Shown here: positions 34,790-45,327 of the stretch, one piece after another | Numbering within the stretch: the stretch's first letter is position 1 | Layout: every line of letters starts with the position of its first letter | Source: Stachybotrys elegans | Lineage: Eukaryota > Ascomycota > Sordariomycetes > Hypocreales > Stachybotryaceae | Assembly: GCA_020746835.1 (NCBI GenBank) | Contig: JAGPNK010000001.1 | Span: forward strand, 3,224,001 to 3,288,000 | Direction: 5' to 3' | DNA: 64,000 nucleotides | The notes under the pieces: model-generated | The model's database searches: none | The model's input: the letters and a program-made list of their open reading frames with translations, nothing else | Told to the model about the DNA's origin: nothing | Program-made: the position numbers and the translations under genes

Positions 34790-35362
34790 ATGAAGTTCTC
34801 CCTCATCACCGTCGCTCTGGCCACGCTCGCCGCCGCTGTTCCCGTCACCAAGCGCGCCGTCTTCAGCAACCAGAGCTTCGCCCAGCTGTCCATCAGCGGC
34901 GGCGTCGCTGGCAACGCCCAGGCCGAGGCCCTCCAGAAGCTGTCCGGCCTGCCCCAGGACCTCACCACCGTCGACAAGGCCGACCTGGACTTCCTCTCCA
35001 ACGTCAACTCCCTCGCCAACGACGTCGAGAAGGGGGCCTTCAACCCGGCCATCGAGGCTGCCAGCGGCGAGGAGGCCGATGCCCTCCAGGTAAGGACACG
35101 CGCACCCCCTGGCCCCTGAGGCAACATCGCCTACGCAGCATACTGACAGAACTGTTTCCAGCGCGGCAAGATCAAGAACAAGGTCCTCAAGCTGACGGCC
35201 ACCATCTTGGCGCTCCAGGTCAAGGAGGCCCAGGGCCAGGATGTGTCGGAGAAGATGGCGACGGAACTGAAGAAGCTGCAGAACAACATCCAACAAGACG
35301 AGGAGGCTGCCGGCCTGCCGTCCACCGATGTGCAGTTCAACGGAGACACTGACTCTGCATAA
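34790..35362 (+). CDS. Small secreted protein with Kex2-type processing site
   Basis: Exons 34790-35089 and 35162-35362 (72 nt intron, gtaagg...ccag) encode 166 residues. Residues 1-16 (MKFSLITVALATLAAA) form a classic signal peptide, followed by VPVTKR, a dibasic Kex2-type site at 21-22. The mature part is Cys-free, Ala/Leu/Lys-rich and probably helical, with LSISGGVAGNAQAEALQKL, TTVDKADLDFLSNVNSLAND and GKIKNKVLKLTATILALQVK. I recall closely similar small secreted proteins in other filamentous ascomycetes, but their function is not known to me. Codon use is strongly C-biased at third positions, which suggests high expression. The ATG lies in TCAAAATGA. Confidence 0.85.
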
Positions 35363-38300
35363 GCGGGCGCTCACAATAACCACGGATCGTTCTTCATTCT
35401 TCTCTTCCACGTTCATCTTTCTCCATCAAAATAGCTTCCCATATTTAGGACAGAGGCCGACCCCACGCCGGCCTTTTGGCAAAAAAGAACTTTGGGCAAG
35501 TCATACTCATCACTGACGTTCATCCATACTTTGCGTGCATGCGTGATAAGCGAAGCCCCGCAGAAGGAGGCAGTGTACATGGTGCAGAGATGCATCGAGC
35601 TACGGCACATGGCTGCTGCACCATCAAAGAGACGATGAAATCCTCCGGCGGGACAAGTAGCGGGGAGGAGAACAGTGGGGATACTCAAACAAGCAAGTAA
35701 GCAATATTATGACGATCATGAACAAGAGCCGAAACATCCTGCACGCATGGCACTATGCCCTATGCTCTATGTATTACTGGTGGGGGGATGTATACAGACT
35801 CCATTATTATCGTAATACCACGGCATTTTGCCAAGGAACAGACGAACTCTCGAGTTGACACATTCCGCCCATGGAGGGTTGACACCAGCCATCGGGCCGA
35901 GGAATCTCTGGAAGAGATCATCCGGAGGGGCGAGGTTCGGATGAAGGATCCATGGAGAGGCATTTCGTGCTGGCAATCCTGCTATCCAGCATTTTGCAGA
36001 AAGCAAAGAAGCATAGGCTTATGTATGGGTACATAGATGCACTTACATACCACAGCTCCAGACCGTAATACAGAGTTATGTCCCATCCCGGCGCCGTCTC
36101 ACTGCCGACGGGAGCGGGACTAGCAGAGGCACACGCATCCAGGGTGCACATCTAACATCAGCATCATCAGCCTCTTTGCCGTTGCAGTAGACCCAGATGC
36201 GGCAGCATCGTCCGCCCGAGACAGGCGTGGCATGGGCCAGGATGATGAAGAGCCATGAGACAGACGATCAAGGTTGATGAGTAGGGCCGATGAATGCCAA
36301 TCCCCCGCTCCAATGGTCGACAAGGAGCCAACGAAGGAGTAGGGATTGGCGCAATGGCAAGTCCCATACGGCCGCTTGATGAAAGATAACGGAAATGGAA
36401 ATGGATGTTCAGATACACAATATCTCTCCAACATACTTACTTTGTGGATGCCCGTTGGTTGGGCTGCAAGAAAGCGTCCACCCTGCATTGGGGCGCCAGC
36501 TCAGATTTTTGCAGTGAAGCCACTTCTGCCAGGCGAGGGGCAGGCTTGGGCCAACATTGACTAGGGGTAAGGTGGGACCCAGGCCAAGCGGCCTATTAAT
36601 AGATTTAGCCGATTTAGCAGACCCTTGGGGCTGACAGGCCACGGACTAGACCAGACTAGACTAAGACCACGAGAAGGGAGGCTCGCGGAACACACTTTTG
36701 TTGGGGGCTGATGACTTGGGAGGACATGTTCGGAGCCAAAGGGCGCCAGCATCGCCGGAGCGGAACGGGGATCATGGCCTGGCGGAGACACCTCATTTCT
36801 GTCACTGTCAGTCTTGGAAACATGTCCGCCATCTTGGAGCCGAGGACGTGGACGCGAGGGCATGAGACTGACTAATTTCCGGAGGGAACGAGAACGAAGA
36901 ACGAGAAGCCGACCCATTAGCAACCATAGCCGTCAAAGTCGGTTCCCGCCGCCGAGCCAAACCCAATTCCACTGGGCGCAAACTCAACTCGGCTTCAACT
37001 GAACTACGCCGCGCATCATCAGGTCGGTCGGTCGGCGGCGAGGAGAGGGGCGTCCACGGCGCCAGGAGGGGAAACCAGATAAACATCCAGACCGTGCCTC
37101 CATGGTAGGTACGACGTTGTCCTCTGTTTGTCGGTACACCTGCCTGCAGGCATCCATTCGCCTGCATCGCATACACCAGTAAGTAAGAGGGTCATTGGAA
37201 TCCAGACCAGACAGGCGCTGGGCCGCCGTGACACCGAGCACAAATCATATCTCTGCCGTGCTTGCTTGCTTGCGTGCGTGCGCCTCGCCCTCATAGGCGA
37301 CTCCGTGAGAGTGGGTAAATGCCTGGGCAATGCCCATCGAGATATGGACCAGCGTCGCATTGACAATTGCCCCATGCTGCCTCTCAAGGTGTGTGTCATG
37401 TTGCAGCCCTGGTGGGTTCCCCAAGGATCCCCCTAGGCCCCCCCGGTTGAACTCCGAAGTTTGAACTGCCGCTGTGTCGATTAGTTGACGGGTGGGCACT
37501 CCAAGTCGTTCTCCGGACCCATCGACATGTGTTCATCGTCGACATGTTGACTTAGAAGGTAGTATTTTGTGCTTCTCTCCGACTTTGACCTTGCCCTTCT
37601 AGGCTGCATATTATTCATACACGGCGCGCCTGCCCGCCTCATCCAAGGCATCCCTCACATCGGGTAGGAAGGTAGGAAGGTAGTTAGGTGGGAAGGAAGG
37701 ACGTGCCTGCCCAAACCCGAGTTCCTAGTCCATGAGAGGTAAGTGAGGATCGATAGACTGCCGTGCTTTCCATCTGATGGCACCCTCCCTATCGTTTACG
37801 GCCTACCTACTATCGCTATGACGTGGCGTCGCGCCTCGCTATCTCGCCTCTGTTGCCATAACGCCGCCTTAGCTGCCAAGCATCTCCATGCCAATACTGG
37901 CCAGCTTGAGCCGTTGTTTGTTCCGCATCGTATTCGGCCCCCGTTGTGAACAGTCTAAGATCTCGGAAAGATGATGGCTTGGCCGGAGGTGGCGAGAGGC
38001 GCAATCGATCTGCAATTACGTACCGCACCTCCAGCCCAAGACAAGACAATTCGCCAACCTCCAACTTGGGATGAGAAAATGCTCGGCACATCCTCCCTGT
38101 CCGCCCTGCATCCCACCAACCAGATCCGTACCGCCCACCCTTGCCTGGTCGCTGGCCATACTGAGATACTTGAGGGAGATGCTGGGCTTCTCGACAGCCT
38201 TTGCCCATAACTCACCGAGAAGCCAGCCTCTGCAAGTGCCTGCCTACTCCTACCAACTCGCCTTGCTTTTCTCTGCCACAACCACCCTGGCCAGCTGATG

Positions 38301-39043
38301 GGCTGGCGCTTGCTTCTCTGCATTAACACTCCGATCGCGAACAGCGACCATCGAGCCGAGCTCATTCACAAGCATCTGTGGCGGTTGAGACAGGATTGAC
38401 AAGGGAAAGGGGGAAAGGCGTCGCATCATTCGCCAGCGGCTCGTTGGCGCGTCTTTTGTCTTCGCCACGACTCGCTCGCATTGGCGCTAGCGCTTCTCTC
38501 TTTCAATATCATCCCCCTTCCTTTTCCGTCGCCCTTGTGCCTCACATCGACATTATAATATCGTTCACCTGCACCCGCCTCTCCTCCCGCTCCCTCCACC
38601 CGGACTGGCCTGCTCGCTGCATTGCGCATTACGGGGAACGGACTTCGGATTAGATCGACGAGCCTTCCTCTACCTACCTGCCTGCCCGAACCTAACCCCC
38701 ATCTCCCATCTTCCATCTCCACCCTGCCAACCAGGGGGTCATCTCACCAAAGATCACCACCCACCCACGGCAGCTAACCCCCAATCCGCGCCGTGCCTCG
38801 CCGTCAGCATAAGCCACGGACCAGCTTGTCCTTCCTTCGGCCCTTCATTTGCTCTTTTCCGTCCTACCTTCTCCTTCCCGTTATCCCTCTCCCGCACCAA
38901 CGTATTTCATCCTGTCTCCCGACCACCACCTCTACGCTGCCGCCCCAGGCCAAGGCCTTCGCGAGTTGGGCCTCTTTAAATTCTCGAATGCCCCAGTCGC
39001 ATTCGTAGCTTCTCTGTTGTAAGCGCGCGCCACCAACGGCGTC
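35363..39043. other. Gene-free interval upstream of the F-box gene
   Basis: 3.7 kb without a supported gene. It has short GGAAGGTA-type repeats at about 37662-37700 and a TTGC/GTGC run near 37260-37283. From about 38380 the sequence becomes C/T-rich and promoter/leader-like up to the F-box start. Short frames on both strands show no domains. Confidence 0.55.
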
Positions 39044-42000
39044 ATGGCTACAACAGCGCCTGAGGCTCGGCGGCCCAGCATCGAGAAGCCGCTATCTGCT
39101 CGCTCCAACCCTTTCGAAGCGCTTCCCGACGAGATCATTGAGCAGTATGCCACCTCCTTCGTCCCATTTCCAGTCCTTTGGCTGGCGCGCCGCCTCGGGG
39201 GTCTCATTTACTGACTTGCTTGCGTCAATAGGATTCTTCTCGTCACGGACCCGAACAGCTTTGCCTCGCTCGTCCTCTTGAATCGCAAATGGAGAGACAT
39301 CTCCCAACGGGCGCATCTATACCACCGCCACCTTTTGCTGTGTCCCTCGTACTCGGCCGGTCATTCCACGCCACCTGCTTGCGACGATGAAAATCTGCCC
39401 GAGCTACGGCGCCTCTTTGCCCGCGAGGTGAAGCGGAATTTATTCGAGGCCTACCTACGGCCAAGGGAGACGATTGTGAAGCTCGTCTCTACCTCGATCA
39501 GCTCCTCGTCATCCCCCGGCGGCGAGGGCATGCAGTTCAGCGCCTCTCCGTGTGGCCACCGTATTCTCGCCTACAACTCTTCCAGGATATATGTTCTCGA
39601 TGTGAGGAAGTCAGAACTCGAGGTTCTTCGCGAGTTCAAAATTCTTCGCCGCCCAGTGTCTGCTTGTATCAAGGACGATGGCAGCTTGCTTGCCGTCCTA
39701 TCTAGTGAGATGCAGGTCGATCTCTACGATCTCTCGTCAACGCCACCTCAGCGGAAGCAGTCCCTCATTCTCGATAACACCCCTCGGACCATAGCCCTGT
39801 CTCCTTGTGGCTCCGTCTTGGCTGCTGCCTACGAAGGCGGCATTGAAGTCAGCTCATTGAACCCGGGCGCCCTGCCCACAGAGAGACGGGCAGTCAAATG
39901 CGATGCTGTTGATGCTTTGGCTTTCTCATTCGACGGAACTCAGCTCCTTGGCACCACGATACACTCCTCGCCTCCTAGCACAGTAATTATTACTGCTCCT
40001 TACTTTGATCCAGGTAGCCAACTTCTCGCCGACGATCTCACGGCTATGTGGACCAATTCCATCTTGTTCCCCAACACAAGCCGCGACTGTAGTCACGCAG
40101 TGCTGCTACAGGACGGAAGCCAGGAAGAGGCAGCCTGGACTTTTACCTATGACAGAAGCTTCGAGACATTCCGCGCGGTTCGAATCGATGACTTGCGCAA
40201 CGGTACAACCTACTTCACCGGCCCGGTACCAGAGCCCACGTCGCAAGCGAAATTGCTTCCTTGTACGTCGCCCGCCGCAACCTATCATGGTGAGTTGGTC
40301 TCGGCTGGGTTCCAAGGCAAGGAGCTTTGGGTGTACGGCGTGCCCGAGGATCTGGATGCTGTGCTGGATGCTTCTTCGTCCAATGACGGCTCTTCGGCCT
40401 CGAGCTTTGGGCGGCAGAACAGTACACACAGCACCTCGCAACGTCACACGCCACCGAGGTCCCAGGACACCAACGGATTGCGTGTCCCCCAGTGGCAGCT
40501 TCTGTGCGACAAACACCGCAACACGTTTGTGGCCGGCCGCAAGATCTCGGAGCTCAGCGGCTTGGCTACGGTAAAATGGGTCGAGGGATTCGGTAACTCC
40601 TCATTTCAGGAGCGTATGGTCGCTGGAGCACGGGGCGTGTCGGGCCCCAGGCTCGTTACCGATGATGAAGATATTGACTTTGTGGACGGCGGGCGCATTA
40701 CTCTCCTCGACTTCGATTACGCAGTATCAGATGGCACAAAGCAGGAGATTACGATCGAGGTAGGCACTACCGATGCCGAGCCTTTGGAGGAAGAACAGCG
40801 AGACATGGAGACGGAGGTCGCAATCGTCCGCCGGAGAACTGTTGCTCAGCGCCGCAGCAGTCGCATGTCACTGGTGCGAGCTGCCACAAGCAGCGCGAAC
40901 CATCTACCGCTCCCACCCGTACCACCACTCCCCCAAGCCGCTGATGCAGACGATGACCCGTTGATCCCCAGGAGGATGGGACAGAATCCTACCGACCGTC
41001 GCACCACCACCATCACCTTAAATACAGATGACGGAGACACGGCCTCTATCGAGGAGGCCCTCGACCTTCCTTATGCCAACGCAAGTCCTCGCTCTGGTCC
41101 CACCCTGCGCCGCGCCGCTACTGCAGCGGCTGTGAACCGGAGACTCAACCCCCGTCTGGCCAACAATCGTCCTATTGAGTATCGTCGCGCTGATGGTCGA
41201 AATGAGCTCCCCCATGAGAGCGACGCCGACAACTGGGTGCCACCACCCCCTCCTTACCAGAAGGAAGATCCTGGCGAGATGCCAATGTTCATGCGAGGTA
41301 GCTCTATTACACCATCGGCCATTCCACCTGTCCCGTCAGTACCACCTGTCCCGCCACTGCCACTTGCTATGGCGATGGAGTGGTGGTCCAAGAGTCGCCC
41401 CGATACTGCTGGACCTGGTTCCTCCAGACCATCGGCTCTACACGACATGGTTCGGGGCCACGACTTTCCTCTACGTCGCCGCTCTCATCAGCGCACCGCA
41501 AGTGATTCGACAACCTTTAGCAGGCGGCGGCTGAACGACACCCCGCGTCCCATGTCCAGCCCTTCTATCCATTTAGACGTCGAGAACCTCTATGATGTGT
41601 CTCCTCAGGAGTCGCCTCGGCTGGCTCCACAGCACGTTGACGAGGAAGTACCCGATCATTTACCGGAGGACCATATCCCACCAGCTTCATCAGTTTCACC
41701 GCCCACGTCGGACCACATAGCCGCTTCTCCTCCATCGGCCACTGTCTCCGGAGTCGAAGCAGCTAATCTATCCGAGCCCACTGAGCAGATCCATGAGGAT
41801 CGCCCCCCTGTCCCGACACTGGGCCTCCGCATTCCCTCCATCCCCCAGACTCAGGCCGGCAGGGCCTACAATACATCAGCATCGGCAGTTGAAGACGCTC
41901 ACAGCGCGGTCACGCCAGCGGTTCGGCGATTGTCCAATTCTCAGACCTGGCCGCGGGCACCTCGGCCTGCTACGTCATATGAATCTAGCCACCCATACTC

Positions 42001-42703
42001 AGCCCCGGTGAACCAATTGTCTGGTGGTATGGATATGCCCTTGCCGCCACTCCCAACTCCCAGCCAGATAAGCAGTCTCAACAAGAGGATGAGCCAGAGT
42101 AACCCTCGCCGGCTCTCAGGTGGCTTCCAAGTCCCCCGCGTTCCTGTTGGCAGTCGCGATGGCGAGCTAAGACACAGCCGAAGGCAGTCCAGCTTGCCGC
42201 TACCCGCAGAACCGGATCAGCCTCTTATAATCAGCACCCCTACTGGCGTGTCAGGTGCATTTGACGCGCCAAATCTGCAATCGCCCATGTCATCAGTGGA
42301 AACACCGATCCTGGCACCAGTGCCTCGATACCCTCGAAATACACCTGGACCTGTCCACCGACCAACAGTCGAGCGGCTTGAAACCATGTACACTACAAAT
42401 TCACAATCCCATAACTACCCTCAACCTCCTCCGATTCCGAGTGGCAACTCTGGTGTCCTCCCGACGTGGTTTCGTGCTCCCTCTATCTCGTCCAGACCCA
42501 CCAGCATTCGCAGACGACGCAGCCGCGCGGAACGCAGCGCCGCTAGAAATGTGCAAGAAGCCAAGAAGAGCGGCTGGGCAGGCAGGAAGAAGATGAGGAA
42601 GGAAACACAGCGAATCGACACTGAGATGATGAACAACGCTGGCGACTGGACTGACGAATCTGTCTCGTCGCCCACAAGACATCGACGATGTGTCGTCATG
42701 TGA
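39044..42703 (+). CDS. F-box protein with propeller-like region and C-terminal CaaX box
   Basis: Exons 39044-39144 and 39232-42703 (87 nt intron inside the F-box) give 1190 residues. The F-box lies at about 23-60: NPFEALPDEIIEQILLVTDP, then NSFASLVLLNRKWRDISQRA. It should dock to Skp1 in an SCF ubiquitin ligase. Residues ~100-330 show beta-strand repeats such as SPCGHRILAYNSSRIYVLDV, IKDDGSLLAVLSSEMQVDLY and LSPCGSVLAAAYEGGIEVSS, which look WD40-like. The second half is Pro/Ser/Arg-rich and disordered, with proline runs (VPPVPPLP). The last residues are RHRRCVVM: a polybasic stretch plus a CaaX motif, so farnesylation and membrane targeting are plausible. The gene borders the accessory island. 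Confidence 0.88.
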
Positions 42704-43566
42704 GATTTTTATCACAACACATATTTTATTCCAACCCTTTCTTGTATTAGCATGAAGATTGCATAGCGTTGGTTTTCGCGGCCGAAATGTAACAAAGAAA
42801 GGCGGCAGCTGCAGGAGAAGCCATGTAGTGGGAAATCTTGAAGGAGTAGACCTTCAGCCTATATAAGCGAATATTGGTGTAGTTCCTTTGGCATACTTGA
42901 TTCAAGATAACATGATATCCCACCACAAGTCTTTCCATTTCATGCATAGCATGTGTCTAGCATTATTCCTCCGCCCAATAAGACATTACTGATATCATTC
43001 TTACATAGCACTTATCTAAGTATCTATAGATCAGTTATCTATTTTAATAATAGTAGTATCTATATAAGCTGCTATTTTTACCTAAGGCTTAGGTATATCT
43101 AAGTATATTAATATAGATTATAAATAGTCTTTTAAAGCTTCTAGAAGCTATAGAAAAAAAGAAAGAAAAAGAAGAAAAAGAAAAAAGAAAAAAGAGAAAA
43201 AGAAGAAGAAGAAGAAGAAGAAAGAGAAGAGATAGAATAATAACTAGAGAAGTATAGCCTATAATAGGCTAAAGTAGATAGATTCTTGCTACTTAATATA
43301 CTGGAGCCCTTAAAGCTGTGTTCATGTTCTCAATTCTGTGTCTTGGTGTTATCTGCCTTCCTATCCACCCTCGTATATGGGATTTCCCGTTCGTATGCCC
43401 CGACGGGATACAGACCAGCGACTTCGAGGAGGCTCCCTCTGACGACAAAGACAGTATCATCCGCCCTCGTATTCACGTAAAGAGACGACCCCCATCATGC
43501 CCACGATCACGGCACGTTTGCCTTGTGAGGTGCTGCTATCTCCGTACACATGATTTCCCCATGCCT
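42704..43566. other. AT-rich boundary region of the accessory island
   Basis: The F-box 3' region passes into a strongly A/T-rich block (about 42960-43290) full of TA-rich words such as tctaagtatctatagat. This is unlike the GC-rich surroundings and resembles RIP-degraded repeat DNA in ascomycetes. The block includes the purine tract 43153-43232. No open frame is supported. Confidence 0.6.
43153..43232. repeat. Polypurine GAA/GAAA tract
   Basis: About 80 nt of only A and G on the + strand, dominated by GAAA and GAA units, at the edge of the AT-rich block. Confidence 0.85.
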
Positions 43567-44411
43567 TCACCATTCACACTGAGGCTCATCCATCTCCTCC
43601 TTTACCTCCTTGGTGACTGTCTCGACATTGTCCACTTTGGCCCAGGCAGCTTGCAGGGTGGGCTGGATCTCGTGCTCGACCGCAGCAGGTTCGGGGTGGC
43701 GGCTGCGAGAGGATCAGATATAGCGACTGCGGCTTCAACCACCGTATCGTCTCATAACGGCACAACGCTCGCAAACACGTTGCGTGCCACGTCCCACTGC
43801 AGTGCGTGGAAGACGGACTTTGCAATCCGAGCGCGGGTTTCAGTTTCCGTGCCGGCGATCATTGGTCTCGTGAAGAATGGACTTTGAGATCGATTGCGAC
43901 AAGGCTGGGGCGGTCGTGCAGACATGGATTCCGTTGCACGCCTTGGATTTTGCTGGCCAGATGCCACCAACAGTCCCATCGTCAGTATCACGAGCCTGAC
44001 GGGACTTATGGTGACTGAGCTCGCTGTTTCCCGCGTAATCAGCTGTGTTGTCCTGAAAGACTGAGCTCAGCTTGTCAATGTCCTCAGTGGTGCTCATTGT
44101 GTTGGTGGTCGGAGGCTGAGTGAGGCGAAGCTTGACATCCACGATTGGCTGCTGGTTCACACCATCACGAATGAAATAGCGGATAGTGACGACACAGTGA
44201 CTGAGCTCGCCGAACGTAAGGTTGTATTGCGTGAGCAGACCTGCTGTCGGGGCTTCTCCCATCCCATGGTGCGGACGTACTCCTCGTCATACCCTGGACT
44301 CTGAGTATCTCCAATATGGACGACGGCGTTCCGCAAAATGCCCGAGACGTATCCGTCACCAGGTCGGTGATGAACACGTTCTTCCTGGTCTTGCTCGCAG
44401 TCGTCGGACAT
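43567..44411 (-). pseudogene. Decayed copy 1 of an unnamed MSDD-start gene family
   Basis: A minus-strand reading starts at 44411 (MSDD...) and runs through GYDEEYVRTMG. The frame breaks at a 5 bp tandem duplication (44258-44267) and resumes as EAPTAGLLTQYNLTFGELS. Further on it breaks again near 43850, meets an in-frame TGA near 43750 (after NVFASVVPL), shifts again, and ends with EIQPTLQAAWAKVDNVE...CEW before the stop at 43567. The same order of segments occurs in copy 2 (47757-48491): MSDD start, G-Y-D-x-E-Y-V-R, and A-P-x-A-G-L-x-T-x-Y. Several independent breaks make sequencing error unlikely. The function is unknown. Introns could explain one break but not the duplication. Confidence 0.6.
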
Positions 44412-45327
44412 GGTGCGACTGGTGTTGGGCGGTGGGCTTTTCGAGAAGGTTACCAGATACTGTTCTGACTGCCGGGAGAGAGGTGGGAAGAAGGTGAACA
44501 TACAAACAAACAAGAAGAGAAATCCATTCTTAAGAGTTTTGTGGCATCCATCTTATTTTGTCGTGTTTGCGTGTTTGCGTGTTTGTGCGGCAACTGTTGC
44601 CGGCTGGTGGGATTTTGGTATGCTTTCAAGAGGTGCAGCAGCTCTAGGAGTTGGGTGGGTTCCCATGTCCGAATACCAGAGAACTCGGTGAAATGAACGA
44701 GGGGTATCCGAGGAATGCGGTGGCAGAATTGCCTTGGCTACTGCACAAAGTACGCAGGCTGGTGACGCGGTGAAGAAGAAAAGAAGAAGACGACGACAAA
44801 GACGATGACGAAGAAGACGACGGAGACGACGAAGACGACGAAGACGACGAAGACGACGAAGACGACGAAGACGACGAAGACGACGAAGACGACGAAGACG
44901 ACGAAGACAACGAAGACAACGAAGACAACGAAGACGACGAAGACGACGAAGACAACGAAGACAACGAAGACAACGAAGACGACGAAGACGACGAAACAAA
45001 GACAGAGATGAAGAACTGTCTGCTAGGTTTCGGAGGTGCCGTGATTTGCCTACCTGTAGTGACTCCGCGGGAAGGCACGGTCGAAGTTTTCATGAACCAC
45101 CTGGTGATCTACGGACCTTCCCGGAAACTTGACTCACCGGGAATCACCGTCAACCTTATTCTTGCTTGCCCCTTCCCTCTTGCCTGTTCTTCTACAAGCA
45201 CATACAGTATTTCAATCGCTCCCTCTCTTTCTATTCCTCTCTTTTCTCTTCTTCTTTTCATCGCCTAACCTCACTTCAACGGAAGCTATCCTTGCACGAG
45301 AGCATTTCTGAGAGTACTGACGAAGCC
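44412..45327. promoter_or_regulatory. Upstream region of the caspase-like gene
   Basis: 0.9 kb between the start of decayed copy 1 and the start of the caspase-like gene, so it is a divergent region. It holds the GAA/GAC microsatellite and a C/T-rich stretch just before 45328 that looks like a leader. Confidence 0.5.
44771..44996. repeat. Long GAA/GAC compound microsatellite
   Basis: About 225 bp of trinucleotide units, mostly gaagacgac and gaagacaac repeats. It produces artefactual open frames on both strands (Lys-Thr-Thr and Ser runs). It ends ~330 bp upstream of the caspase-like start codon. Confidence 0.92.

Noticed and set aside
44553..45093. Ser-rich and Arg/Leu-rich minus frames and a Lys-Thr-Thr plus frame
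   Set aside because: They are created entirely by the GAA/GAC microsatellite.
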